Program-made: the position numbers and the translations under genes
In this document: in pieces, positions 16,520 to 25,547 of the stretch
How the letters are laid out: the number at the start of each line of letters is the position of its first letter
How positions within the stretch are numbered: position 1 is the first letter of the stretch
The notes under the pieces: generated by a model
Told to the model about the DNA's origin: nothing
Database searches by the model: none
Seen by the model: only the letters and a program-made list of their open reading frames with translations
Origin: Propionibacteriales bacterium
GTDB lineage: Bacteria; Actinomycetota; Actinomycetes; Propionibacteriales; Nocardioidaceae
Direction: 5' to 3'
Assembly (NCBI GenBank): GCA_009379735.1
Contig: WHTB01000011.1
Coordinates: forward strand, 1-34,827
Length of the DNA stretch: 34,827 nt

Positions 16520-16546
16520 CGAGATCGTACGTGCTCATATGAGCAA
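16511..16546. promoter_or_regulatory. SorC operator candidates overlapping the polyol operon promoter
   Basis: Half-sites are TTGCTCAT (16511-16518), GTGCTCAT (16531-16538) and the inverted ATGAGCAA (16539-16546). The first two are direct repeats exactly 20 bases apart; the last two form the palindrome GCTCATATGAGC. A possible rightward promoter is TTGCTC (16511-16516), 18-base spacer, TCATAT (16535-16540), lying entirely within the half-sites. The SorC-family protein encoded next door is the likely ligand. Confidence 0.65.
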
Positions 16547-16560
16547 TTGGGAGGACCCGG

Positions 16561-17565
16561 ATGCGTGCCGCCCAGATCGACCGGCCAGGACAGCTCGTGG
16601 TCCTGGACGTCCCCGACCCCCGGCCGGCACCGGGTGAGGTCGTCGTCGACGTGGCGGCCTGCGGGGTGTGCGGCACCGACCTGCACATCGCCGACGGCGA
16701 GTTCCCGCCCGCGCCGTACCCCCTGGTTCCGGGCCACGAGTTCGCGGGGACGGTCGCTGCGGTCGGCGCGGACGTGGGGACCGGGGTGGCGGTCGGCGAT
16801 CGCGTGGCGGTCGACCCGTCGCTGTTCTGCGGTTACTGCGCGCCCTGCCGCGCCGGCCGCGGCAACCTGTGCGTCAACTGGGGCGCCATCGGCGACACGG
16901 TCTCCGGTGCGTTCGCCCAGCGGGTCGCGGTGCCGGCGGCCAACGCGTACCTGATGCCCGCCGACATGACGTTCGAGCAGGGCGCGCTGGTCGAGCCGCT
17001 GTCGTGCGCGGTGCACGGTGTGCGTCGGCTCGGCGTCGAGGTCGGCGAGTCGATCCTGGTGGTCGGCGCCGGGACGATGGGGCTGCTGCTGATCCAGCTG
17101 CTGGCCCGGGCCGGCGCTCAGGTGAGCGCGGTCGACCGGGTCCCGAGCAAGGTCGAGCTGGCTCGGTCGATGGGTTCGACACACGGGGGTACGTCGATCG
17201 GGGACATCGCCAAGGACGGTTTCGACGCGGTCGTCGACGTCACCGGTGTACCCGCGGCGATGGAGGAGGGCTTCGACGCCGTCCGCAGGGGTGGCCGGTT
17301 CATGGTGTTCGGCGTGGCCCCGGCGGAGGCGCGGGTGCGGCTGTCGCCGTTCCGCATCTACAACGACGAGATCACCGTGATCGGGTCGATGGCCGTGCTG
17401 CATAGCTTCGGCGCCGCGCTCGATCTGATCGCATCCGGCGCGGTCACGACCGACCGGCTGGTGTCGCACCGGCTGCCGCTCGACGACTACCCGAAGGCAC
17501 TCGACATCGTGCGTGCGGGGAGTGGCGTCAAGGTGCACGTGCTTCCCAACGGAGAGGGGCAGTGA
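16561..17565 (+). CDS. Zinc-dependent polyol/alcohol dehydrogenase (MDR family)
   Basis: 334-residue medium-chain dehydrogenase, NAD(P)-dependent. Catalytic zinc ligands are Cys37 (CGVCGTDLH), His59-Glu60 (GHEF) and Glu145 (VEPLSCAVHG). The structural zinc Cys residues are 90, 93, 96 and 104 (FCGYCAPCRAGRGNLC). The nucleotide fold has VVGAGTMG (167-174). These features fit the sorbitol/xylitol/arabinitol dehydrogenase branch. Next to xylulokinase the likely reaction is D-arabinitol or xylitol to D-xylulose, but sorbitol to fructose is possible. GGGAGGA ends five bases before the ATG at 16561. It is the first gene of the rightward operon, and its stop overlaps the next start (TGATG). Confidence 0.93.
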   Translation: MRAAQIDRPGQLVVLDVPDPRPAPGEVVVDVAACGVCGTDLHIADGEFPPAPYPLVPGHEFAGTVAAVGADVGTGVAVGDRVAVDPSLFCGYCAPCRAGRGNLCVNWGAIGDTVSGAFAQRVAVPAANAYLMPADMTFEQGALVEPLSCAVHGVRRLGVEVGESILVVGAGTMGLLLIQLLARAGAQVSAVDRVPSKVELARSMGSTHGGTSIGDIAKDGFDAVVDVTGVPAAMEEGFDAVRRGGRFMVFGVAPAEARVRLSPFRIYNDEITVIGSMAVLHSFGAALDLIASGAVTTDRLVSHRLPLDDYPKALDIVRAGSGVKVHVLPNGEGQ

Positions 17566-18923
17566 TGGCCGCCGTACACCGGATCCGTGCCGTGGTCGGG
17601 ATGAGCGCGTGCGCGGCCCTCGCCGCCGGTTGCGCTGGCGCCGGAGCCCTGGGCGGTGGCAGCGACGGCACCCAGCTGGTCGTCGCGATCGTCGCCAACC
17701 CGCAGATGGAGGATGCGATCGAGCTTTCGGACCGGTTCGAGGAGGAGAACCCTGACATCGACCTGAAGTTCGTGTCACTGCCGGAGAACGAGGCGCGCGC
17801 CAAGATCACCGCGTCGGTCGCGACCGGCGGCGGCGAGTTCGACGTGGTGATGATCAGCAACTTCGAGACGCCGCAGTGGGCCGAGAACGACTGGCTGGTC
17901 AACCTGCAGCCGCTGGTCGACCAGACCGACGGGTACGACCCCGACGACCTCATCCCGTCGATCCGCGACGCGCTCTCGTACGAGGGCGACCTCTACTCGG
18001 TGCCGTTCTACGGCGAGTCCTCATTCCTGGTCTACCGCAAGGACCTGTTCGAGCAGGCCGGGCTGACCATGCCGGAGCAGCCGACCTGGGACGAGGTCCG
18101 CGAGCTGGCCAAAGAGCTGCACGATCCTGAGAACGGCATGACCGGGATCTGCCTGCGCGGCCTGCCCGGCTGGGGCGAGAACCTCGCGCCGATGAACACA
18201 GTCGTCAACACGTTCGGCGGACGCTGGTTCGACGAGGACTGGAACGCCCAGCTGGAGTCGCCGAAGTTCAAGGAGGCAACGAAGTTCTACGTCGACATGG
18301 TGCGGGACTACGGCATCTCCGGGGCTGCCGCGGCGGGGTACGGCGAGTGCATCACGCGGTACAGCCAGGGACAGGCGGCCATGTGGTACGACGCGACCGC
18401 GATGGTCAGCACGGTCGAGTCGCCCGACGACAGCCTGGTGGTCGGCAAGAATGGCTATGTGCCGGCTCCGGTCAAGGAGACCGACGCCTCCGGCTGGCTC
18501 TACTCCTGGTCGCTCGCCATCCCCAAGAGCGCCGACGACCCCGAGGCCAGCTGGAAGTTCATGGACTGGGTCACCAACAAGGACTACATCAAGCTGGTCG
18601 GTGAGGAGTTCGGCTGGGAGCGCGTCCCGCCGGGCAGCCGGCTGTCGACGTACGAGCTGCCGGAGTACCGCGAGGTGGCCGAGGCATACGCCGACCCGAC
18701 CCTCGAGGCACTGAGCTCCGTCGACCAGTCCGACGCCACCGTCGACCCGGTGCCGTACACCGGGATCCAGTTCGTCGGCATCCCCGAGTTCCAGGACCTC
18801 GGCACCAGGGTCGCGCAGCAGATCTCGGCCGCGATCGCCGGCCAGATCAGTGTCGACGAGGCACTCGCGCAGTCGCAGAGATACGCCCGCAGCGTCGGGG
18901 AGTCCTATCAGGAGGACGAGTGA
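17565..18923 (+). CDS. ABC transporter sugar/polyol-binding lipoprotein
   Basis: 452-residue extracellular solute-binding protein of family 1. The N-terminus is a lipoprotein signal ending in LAAGC with the lipidated Cys23, so it should be anchored to the outer face of the membrane. The mature part begins TQLVVAIVANPQMEDAIELSDRFEEENPDIDLKFVSLPENEARAKITASVATGGGEFDVVMI, the standard sugar-binding opening. QGQAAMWYDATAMVS and LAIPKSADDPEASWKFMDWV follow in the second lobe. It resembles the binding proteins of polyol (SmoE-like) importers. The ATG at 17565 overlaps the dehydrogenase stop as TGATG, with GGAGAGG seven bases upstream. It should deliver its ligand to the two permeases encoded immediately downstream. 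Confidence 0.94.
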   Translation: MAAVHRIRAVVGMSACAALAAGCAGAGALGGGSDGTQLVVAIVANPQMEDAIELSDRFEEENPDIDLKFVSLPENEARAKITASVATGGGEFDVVMISNFETPQWAENDWLVNLQPLVDQTDGYDPDDLIPSIRDALSYEGDLYSVPFYGESSFLVYRKDLFEQAGLTMPEQPTWDEVRELAKELHDPENGMTGICLRGLPGWGENLAPMNTVVNTFGGRWFDEDWNAQLESPKFKEATKFYVDMVRDYGISGAAAAGYGECITRYSQGQAAMWYDATAMVSTVESPDDSLVVGKNGYVPAPVKETDASGWLYSWSLAIPKSADDPEASWKFMDWVTNKDYIKLVGEEFGWERVPPGSRLSTYELPEYREVAEAYADPTLEALSSVDQSDATVDPVPYTGIQFVGIPEFQDLGTRVAQQISAAIAGQISVDEALAQSQRYARSVGESYQEDE

Positions 18924-19849
18924 TGGCCACGCTCACCGCGCCCACCCGGGTCGCCACGGAGGACAAGAAGGCCCGACGCTCCGAAGGCTGGTCCCGACGC
19001 GGACCGCTGCTGCCGGCACTGGTCTTCGCGATCATCGTCACGCAGCTGCCGTTCCTGCTGACGCTGTGGTACAGCCTGCAGTCGTGGAACCTCGTACGCC
19101 CGGGGTCGGAGCAGTTCGTCGGCCTCCAGAACTACGCCGACATCTTCTCGGACAGCACGTTCCGCAGCGCCGCGTGGCACACCATCCTGATCACCGGTGC
19201 CTGCGTCGGGATTGCGATGCTGCTCGGCATCGGTCTCGCGGTCCTGCTCGACCGTGAGTTCGTCGGCCGGAGCGTCGTCCGGACCCTGCTGATCACGCCG
19301 TTCCTGATCATGCCGGTGGCCGGTGCACTGCTGTGGAAGTACATGATGTTGGACCCGATCTACGGGATCATCAACTGGGTCCTGGGGCCGCTCGGGGCCG
19401 GCGAGACCGACTGGGTGTCGCAGTTTCCGCTGTCGGCGATCGTGGTCGCGCTGGTCTGGCAGTGGACGCCGTTCATGATGCTGCTCGTACTCGCGGGTCT
19501 CCAGGCACAGCCGAAAGAAGTGCTCGAGGCGGCGCAGGTCGACGGCGCCACCGGGATCCGTACGTTCGTCTTCGTGACCTTGCCGCACCTGCGGCGCTAC
19601 ATCGAGCTGGCCGTCCTGCTCGGCGCGATCTACGTCGTCAACACGTTCGACCAGATCTACATGTTGACCCAGGGTGGGCCGGGCACCGCGAGCGCCAACC
19701 TGCCCTTCTACATCTACCAGCGCGCCTTCCTCGGCTTCGACGTCGGCCAGGCGGCCGCGATGGGCGTCGTGGTGGTGGTCGGCACGATCATTGTCTCGAC
19801 CCTGGCCCTCCGACTGATCTTCAAGAGCTTCGACATCGAGGAGGCGTGA
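18923..19849 (+). CDS. ABC transporter permease (sugar/polyol, first subunit)
   Basis: 308-residue inner-membrane permease of the carbohydrate-uptake-1 family. After a polar ~28-residue cytoplasmic start come about six membrane helices (first LLPALVFAIIVTQLPFLLTLWYSL). The ATPase-contact EAA loop reads EAAQVDGATGIRTFVFVTLP near residues 199-219. QIYMLTQGGPGTASANLPFYIYQRAF is typical of the MalF/UgpA-like subunit. The start overlaps the binding-protein stop (TGATG) with GGAGGA six bases upstream. It pairs with the following permease. Confidence 0.95.
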   Translation: MATLTAPTRVATEDKKARRSEGWSRRGPLLPALVFAIIVTQLPFLLTLWYSLQSWNLVRPGSEQFVGLQNYADIFSDSTFRSAAWHTILITGACVGIAMLLGIGLAVLLDREFVGRSVVRTLLITPFLIMPVAGALLWKYMMLDPIYGIINWVLGPLGAGETDWVSQFPLSAIVVALVWQWTPFMMLLVLAGLQAQPKEVLEAAQVDGATGIRTFVFVTLPHLRRYIELAVLLGAIYVVNTFDQIYMLTQGGPGTASANLPFYIYQRAFLGFDVGQAAAMGVVVVVGTIIVSTLALRLIFKSFDIEEA

Positions 19850-20700
19850 TGGCTACCGCCGTCGGCACCGCTGCGCAGTTCCGTCATCGCCGCCACCCCG
19901 GCGGGACCGTCGCGACCATCGCCACCTGGGTGATCGGGTTCCTGTTCTTCTTCCCGGTCCTCTGGATGGTGGTCACCGCCTTCAAGCAGGAGGTCGACGC
20001 GTCGACGGACACGCCGAAGATCTTCTTCACACCGACCCTCGACCAGTTCCGCGGCGTCTTCGACTCCGGCTTCTGGCCGTACGTCGGCAACTCGATGTTC
20101 GCGGTCGTCGTGTCGACGATCCTCGTGCTGGTGCTGGCCGTTCCGGCGGCGTACGCCGTGTCGATCCGGCCAGTCGAGAAGACGCAGGACGTGCTGTTCT
20201 TCTTCATCTCCACCAAGATGCTGCCGGTGGTCGCGGTGATCGTGCCGCTCTACGTCATCGCCCAGCGGATCGGCATGCTCGACAACATCTGGTTCCTGGT
20301 CATCCTGTTCACCTCGATGAACCTGCCGATCGCGGTCTGGATGCTGCGGTCGTTCATGGTCGAGGTGCCGGGCGAGGTGCTGGAGGCGGCCGAGGTCGAC
20401 GGTGCCGGGATGTTCGCGTCGTTCCGAGAGGTGCTGCTGCCGATGCTCGCGCCGGGGATCGCGGCGACCGCGCTGATCTGCGTGATCTTCGCGTGGAACG
20501 AGTTCTTCTTCTCATTCATCCTCACGGCGGCTCGGGCCGGCACGGTCCCGGTGTTCCTGGTCGGCTTCATCACGAGTGAGGGCCTGTTCTTCGCCCAGCT
20601 GTCGGCGGCGGCGACGATGGCGGCACTGCCGGTAGTGATCGCCGGCTGGGTGGCCCAGAAGCAGCTGGTCCGCGGCCTGTCGATGGGCGCCATCAAGTAG
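19849..20700 (+). CDS. ABC transporter permease (sugar/polyol, second subunit)
   Basis: 283-residue permease of the MalG/UgpE-like class. The first helix is WVIGFLFFFPVLWMVVTAF (about 25-43), then the family block ending FFTPTLDQFRGVF and about five more helices. The EAA loop is EAAEVDGAGMFASFREVLLPMLAPG. The C-terminus GWVAQKQLVRGLSMGAIK is the standard ending. Translation begins at the ATG overlapping the upstream stop (TGATG) with GAGGAGG five bases in front. It is the last gene of the four-gene operon, which contains no ATPase. The nearest candidate ATPase is the gene at 11935-13023. Confidence 0.95.
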   Translation: MATAVGTAAQFRHRRHPGGTVATIATWVIGFLFFFPVLWMVVTAFKQEVDASTDTPKIFFTPTLDQFRGVFDSGFWPYVGNSMFAVVVSTILVLVLAVPAAYAVSIRPVEKTQDVLFFFISTKMLPVVAVIVPLYVIAQRIGMLDNIWFLVILFTSMNLPIAVWMLRSFMVEVPGEVLEAAEVDGAGMFASFREVLLPMLAPGIAATALICVIFAWNEFFFSFILTAARAGTVPVFLVGFITSEGLFFAQLSAAATMAALPVVIAGWVAQKQLVRGLSMGAIK

Positions 20701-20755
20701 GCCGCCCGTGCCCTCACCGGGTGAGTCGGTCGAATCTTGGCGGGCCGGTCTGTTC

Positions 20756-20775
20756 TGGATCGAGTGGTCTAGAAC
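20756..20775. promoter_or_regulatory. TetR operator candidate in the TetR promoter
   Basis: The element is TGGATC, four bases, GGTCTA, then GAAC. It matches in layout and sequence a second element at 21424-21443 (TTGACC, four bases, GGTCTA, then AAAC). It lies five bases upstream of the TAGCGT -10, across the -35 region, so binding would repress. Confidence 0.55.
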
Positions 20776-20779
20776 GTGC

Positions 20780-20785
20780 TAGCGT
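20780..20785 (+). promoter_or_regulatory. Putative -10 element (TAGCGT), leaderless start of the TetR gene
   Basis: TAGCGT is seven bases before the ATG at 20793 with no ribosome site between. The upstream operator candidate ends five bases before it. Confidence 0.45.
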
Positions 20786-20792
20786 GCTCGCC

Positions 20793-21380
20793 ATGGCCCG
20801 CCCCCGGGAGTTCGACACTACGGTCGTCCTCGACCGTGCCGTCGACCTGTTCTGGCGGCAGGGGTACGAGGCGACGTCGCTGGCCGATCTGACCGAGCAC
20901 CTCGGCATCGGCCGGGCCAGTCTGTACTCCTGCTTCGGCAGCAAGCACGGGCTCTACGTGCGCGCGCTGCAGCACTACGTCGAGACCCGCGACCCGTCGA
21001 TCATCGAGATCTTGTCGCGGTCCGGGCCGGTGCTGCCCGCCGTTCGCACCGTCCTTGAGGCTGCCAGCAACAGCCCGGCGATTGCCAACGACGCCACGCC
21101 TCGCGGCTGCCTGATCACCAACGCCGCCGCCGAGTGTGCCGCCGACGACGCCTCGGTGCGGAGCTGGCTCGAGGTGTCGTGGAGCGAGCTGGAGACCGTG
21201 CTGACGTCCGCACTCGTCCGGGCTCGGTGCCAGGGCGAGATCGGCGCCGACAAGTCACCGAGGTCGTTGGCCCGACTGCTCGTGGTCTTGCTGCAGGGCC
21301 TCCAGGTGATGGACCGCGGTGGCTGCGGAGACGCCCGTCGTCGCGACGCCGTCGACGTCGCGCTGGCCGCACTCAACTGA
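20793..21380 (+). CDS. TetR/AcrR-family repressor
   Basis: 195-residue TetR-family regulator. The N-terminal HTH reads LDRAVDLFWRQGYEATSLADLTEHLGIGRASLYSCFGSKHGLYVRAL (about 12-58). The ligand domain contains the block PRGCLITNAAAECAADDASVRSW (about 109-131), found in the YxaF/LmrA/ComR-type branch. The start MARPREFD at 20793 is the usual family opening; an in-frame start at 20721 adds 24 residues that overlap the promoter elements and is rejected. It is followed 31 bases later by an MFS efflux gene that it most likely represses. An unknown toxic or signalling compound is presumably the inducer. Confidence 0.93.
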   Translation: MARPREFDTTVVLDRAVDLFWRQGYEATSLADLTEHLGIGRASLYSCFGSKHGLYVRALQHYVETRDPSIIEILSRSGPVLPAVRTVLEAASNSPAIANDATPRGCLITNAAAECAADDASVRSWLEVSWSELETVLTSALVRARCQGEIGADKSPRSLARLLVVLLQGLQVMDRGGCGDARRRDAVDVALAALN

Positions 21381-21411
21381 CCTACCCGTCGCACGACCCG
21401 AGGGGAAACGC

Positions 21412-22662
21412 ATGACCACATTCTTGACCAAGCGGTCTAAAACACGGGTGGTGCCGCTCGCGGTCTATGTGCTCTGCTTCAACATCGTCACGCTCGGCAC
21501 CACGGAGTTCGTGATCGCCGGGCTGCTGCCCGACCTGGCCCGTGACTTCGACGTCTCGATCCCGCGGGCCGGGCTGCTGGTGTCGGGGTTCGCGGTCGGG
21601 ATGGCGGTCGGCGCGCCGGTGCTCGCCGTACTCACGCTGCGGCTGCCCCGGCGCTCGACGCTGCTTGCGGCGCTCGGCGTGTTCGCGGCGAGCCACGCCC
21701 TCGCTGCGATCGCCTGGAGCTATGAGTCGCTGATGGTGGCGCGCATCGTCGCCGCCGTGTCGACCGGCGCGTTCTGGGCGGTCGCCGCGGTCGTGACGAT
21801 CGGGCTGGTCGACGCGTCGGTGCGGGCCCGGGCGATCGCCGTGCTGATCGGCGGGCTGACGGTGGCCAACGTCCTGGGCGTCCCGCTCGGCACCTACGTC
21901 GGTCAGCAGCTGGGTTGGCGGACGACGTTCTGGGCGCTCGGCGTGCTGGCACTGGTCGGCGCCGTCGCCGTCTGGCGGGTGCTGCCGACCGACGGGGGTG
22001 TGGCGTCGAGCACCGGCGTCCGGTCCGAGCTGGCGACGTTCCGCGCACCCCGGTTGTGGCTGGCGCTCGCGACGACAGCGCTGTTCCAGACCGCGGTGAT
22101 GGGCTGGTTCGCGTACCTCGCGCCGCTGCTGACCGACGTGGCGGACGTGCCGAGGTCCTGGGTGCCGGTGGTGCTCACGATGTTCGGTGTCGGCTGCCTG
22201 ATCGGCGTGCAGATCGGCGGCCGGTTCGCGGACGCGCGGCCGTGGCGGACGTTGTACGCCTCGCTGACCATGCTGACGCTCGGGCTGGCGCTGGTCGCGT
22301 GGACCGCCCACCACGCCGTTGCCCTCAGCCTGATGGTCTTCCTCGTCGGCGTCGCCGCGTTCACTGCCGGTGCGCCGTTGAACCACCGCGTGCTCGGGTT
22401 GGCCGGGCCGGCGCCGACGCTGGCGAGTGCGACCAACGTCGCGGCGTTCAATGTCGGCAACACCCTCGGGCCGTGGCTGGGTGGCGTGACCATTGCCGCC
22501 GGTCTGGGTTACGTCGCACCGGCCGTGCTCGGTGCCGCCGTGGCCGTCGGCGCGCTGGCGCTGGCGCTGCTGTCGCGAGAGCTGGACGGAGACGGCTTCG
22601 CGTTCCGCCGTACCCGCGCGGAGGTCGACGGCGGGGAGCCGGTCGCCTGCGCCACGACCTAG
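21412..22662 (+). CDS. MFS efflux transporter (DHA1, AraJ/Cml-like)
   Basis: 416-residue, about 12-helix exporter. Helix 1 contains VLCFNIVTLGTTEFVIAGLLPDLARDFDVS, the hallmark of the AraJ/YdhP/chloramphenicol-exporter branch of DHA1. GLLVSGFAVGMAVGAPVLAVLTLRLPRR holds the cytoplasmic A-motif region, and VANVLGVPLGTYVGQQLGWRTTFW is the motif-C-like segment of helix 5. Later NVAAFNVGNTLGPWLGG is also typical. The ATG at 21412 has GAGGGG six bases upstream. The first codons contain an operator-like sequence matching the one before the TetR gene, so control may act on both. Exported compound unknown; drug or arabinose-like sugar efflux is the family precedent. Confidence 0.93.
   Translation: MTTFLTKRSKTRVVPLAVYVLCFNIVTLGTTEFVIAGLLPDLARDFDVSIPRAGLLVSGFAVGMAVGAPVLAVLTLRLPRRSTLLAALGVFAASHALAAIAWSYESLMVARIVAAVSTGAFWAVAAVVTIGLVDASVRARAIAVLIGGLTVANVLGVPLGTYVGQQLGWRTTFWALGVLALVGAVAVWRVLPTDGGVASSTGVRSELATFRAPRLWLALATTALFQTAVMGWFAYLAPLLTDVADVPRSWVPVVLTMFGVGCLIGVQIGGRFADARPWRTLYASLTMLTLGLALVAWTAHHAVALSLMVFLVGVAAFTAGAPLNHRVLGLAGPAPTLASATNVAAFNVGNTLGPWLGGVTIAAGLGYVAPAVLGAAVAVGALALALLSRELDGDGFAFRRTRAEVDGGEPVACATT
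21424..21443. promoter_or_regulatory. Second TetR operator candidate inside the MFS start region
   Basis: TTGACC, four bases, GGTCTA, then AAAC, inside codons 5-11 of the MFS gene. TTGACC and GGTCTA are inverted repeats with one mismatch. Its tail GGTCTAAAAC differs by one base from GGTCTAGAAC at 20766-20775. Confidence 0.5.
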
Positions 22663-22688
22663 CCCGCCTCACCCGGTTTTTGATTGGT

Positions 22689-22733
22689 ACGGGGCGCCCC
22701 CGTTCCAATAGGTCTGGAACGGGGCGCCCCCGT
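22689..22733. terminator. Large hairpin made of duplicated GGGGCGCCCC palindromes
   Basis: The sequence ACGGGGCGCCCCCGT occurs at 22689-22703 and 22719-22733. The wider 19-base arms (22689-22707, 22715-22733) pair at 16 of 19 positions around a seven-base loop. It lies between the convergent MFS and Lrp genes, just after a T-run at 22678-22682. Bidirectional terminator is the simplest reading; a dispersed palindromic repeat is an alternative. Confidence 0.65.
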
Positions 22734-22791
22734 GCCAGAAAGCAGGTGGACCGGAGCCGCCCACCACGGCCATGCCGGCGAGCCGTCCGCC

Positions 22792-23268
22792 TCAGGGTGC
22801 GGCCGCCTCGTCCATCAGGGGGAGCACCCGGTGCGGGATCTGGGTGGCCAGCGCGATCACCGTCGACGTACGCACGATGCCGTCGAACGCGACCACCCGG
22901 TCGATCGCGCGCTGCAGGTCGGCGTTGGACCGGGCGACGATCCGGCACCACATGTCACCGGTGCCGGTGATCGTGAACGCCTCCAGCACCTCGGGGATCG
23001 TGGCGAGGTGCTGCGCCACCACCTCGTGGCCAGCGCCCTGCCGGATCTCCATCGTCGCGAACGCCATCACCGGGTAGCCCAGTGCAGCCGGGTCGAGGTC
23101 GGGTCCCCACCCCCGCACCACCCCCGTACGGGAGAGCCGGTCGAGCCTGGCCTGCACCGTGCCGCGGGCCACCCGGAGCCGCCGCGAGGCCTCGAGGACC
23201 CCGACCCGCGGCTCGTCGGCGAACAGCCGCATGATCCGGGCGTCGAGCTCGTCCACCGGTGCCGGCAT
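22792..23268 (-). CDS. Lrp/AsnC-family transcriptional regulator
   Basis: 158-residue Lrp/AsnC regulator. The HTH is at about 5-50 (VDELDARIMRLFADEPRVGVLEASRRLRVARGTVQARLDRLSRTGVV). The RAM ligand domain covers about 67-150 (VMAFATMEIRQGAGHEVVAQHLATIPEVLEAFTITGTGDMWCRIVARSNADLQRAIDRV). Such proteins bind amino acids or aromatic relatives. The ATG at 23268 is preceded by AGGAGA at eight bases. It is divergent from 4-hydroxyphenylpyruvate dioxygenase, an arrangement I have seen often in actinobacteria, so tyrosine or a keto acid from it is the probable effector and the dioxygenase gene the probable target. Confidence 0.95.
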   Translation of the reverse strand: MPAPVDELDARIMRLFADEPRVGVLEASRRLRVARGTVQARLDRLSRTGVVRGWGPDLDPAALGYPVMAFATMEIRQGAGHEVVAQHLATIPEVLEAFTITGTGDMWCRIVARSNADLQRAIDRVVAFDGIVRTSTVIALATQIPHRVLPLMDEAAAP

Positions 23269-23291
23269 CGTGATCGTCTCCTGAGGTCAGG

Positions 23292-23363
23292 TTGTGCAGT
23301 ACGGCGGGTTGCTGCCCCGTCACACTGGACAGTATGACCAGCCCGGCGGCGTACTGTTGCGCA
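23292..23363. promoter_or_regulatory. Lrp/hppD divergent control region with inverted half-sites
   Basis: TTGTGCAGTAC at 23292-23302 faces the inverted GTACTGTTGCGCA at 23351-23363 (the second has two extra bases inside). A further ACAGTA occurs at 23330-23335, the reverse complement of TACTGT at 23352-23357. Spaced half-sites like these suit wrapping by an Lrp octamer. The assignment is inferred from position. Confidence 0.4.
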
Positions 23364-23398
23364 GCCTGCCCGCTCTGAGCATGCTCACGCACACATGA

Positions 23399-24622
<1,224 letters not shown>

Positions 24623-24660
24623 CCTGTCAGCCGGCGGCCAGCAGCATGCTGCCCGACAGG
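24623..24660. terminator. Possible hairpin at the hppD/EamA convergent junction
   Basis: CCTGTC (24623-24628) pairs with GACAGG (24655-24660), and an inner palindrome CAGCATGCTG extends the fold. It starts right after the hppD stop and lies inside the 3' end of the EamA gene, where only four bases separate the two stops. Confidence 0.35.
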
Positions 24661-25490
24661 GCCAGGCCCGCACCGACTGTCTGCACGATTCGCAGCCGCT
24701 CGTCGAGCAGGCCGCGGGCTGCGAGCGCGGTGACGACGGGGTAGAGCGACGCGAGTACGGCGGCGACGGTGACCGGGCCATGCTGCGCGGCGACAACGTA
24801 CGTGGCGTTGGCGGCGACGTCGGCGAGCCCGACGAACGTGAGCGCCGGGATGGCGCGCCGGATGACCGACGTGCCGCCGGTCGGCAAGGCGGCCGAGCCG
24901 CGGCGCACCGCGACGTACAACGCGACGCCGCCGACGCCGATGTTGAGCAGCCGCTGGACGAACAGCGCCAGGAACAGACCGGTCGCCGTCGTCGACGCCT
25001 CGGCGATCAGCGCCATCACCGCGCCGAAACCCGCGGCGGCCACCAGCGTCAGCAGGATCGTCCGCCGTTGCACCGGTGCGCCGCGCAGGTGGGGACCGCC
25101 GGCCAGCATCACGCCGGCGACGGCGATGGTGATGCCGGCGACCTGCAGCACGGCCGGGCGCTCGCCGAGCAGCAGCGCGACCCCGACCGGCACGCCGACC
25201 GCCAGCGTGGCGAGCGGCGAGACGACGCCCATCGGGCCGCGGGCCAGCGCCTGGTAGAAGCAGAGCATCGCGATCGTGCCGACGACCCCGGCGCCCACGG
25301 CGAACCACAGCCGCGGCCCGATCTCGCTCCAGGCGCCGGTGGCGACCACGATCGTGCCGAGGACAAGCGCGGCGGCTCCCTGCGAGACGACGACCACAGT
25401 GAGCGCGGGGATTCGCCGAGTGAGGAGCCCGCCACCGAAGTCGGCCAGCCCCCAGAGCAGGCTGGTGGCCAGGGCGAACGCTGCCGTCAT
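24627..25490 (-). CDS. EamA/DMT-family transporter
   Basis: 287-residue membrane protein with about ten helices in two EamA repeats (DMT superfamily). The first repeat begins MTAAFALATSLLWGLADFGGGLL and includes FYQALARGPMGVVSPLATLAVGVPVGVALLLGERP. The second includes ATYVVAAQHGPVTVAAVLASLYPVVTALAARGLLDERL near the C-terminus, the usual EamA end motif. Such proteins export metabolites or amino acids or act as permeases; substrate unknown. GAGGA lies about six bases before the ATG. The gene is divergent from an XRE-cupin regulator with a shared 91-base control region, so that regulator probably controls it. Its stop is four bases from the convergent hppD stop. Confidence 0.93.
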   Translation of the reverse strand: MTAAFALATSLLWGLADFGGGLLTRRIPALTVVVVSQGAAALVLGTIVVATGAWSEIGPRLWFAVGAGVVGTIAMLCFYQALARGPMGVVSPLATLAVGVPVGVALLLGERPAVLQVAGITIAVAGVMLAGGPHLRGAPVQRRTILLTLVAAAGFGAVMALIAEASTTATGLFLALFVQRLLNIGVGGVALYVAVRRGSAALPTGGTSVIRRAIPALTFVGLADVAANATYVVAAQHGPVTVAAVLASLYPVVTALAARGLLDERLRIVQTVGAGLALSGSMLLAAG

Positions 25491-25547
25491 CGGTTCCTCG
25501 CAGTACAGTGTGGTGGCCGCTGGGGTGCACTCCAGCGTAGTTCATCG

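Noticed and set aside
20701-20740. Terminator after the polyol operon
   Set aside because: CTCACC/GGTGAG and nearby GC-rich arms are too short or mismatched to call; no convincing hairpin is seen.
22711-22720. GGTCTGGAAC as a third TetR operator
   Set aside because: It matches the tail of the element but lacks the upstream hexamer and is part of a hairpin between convergent gene ends, where control would be unexpected.
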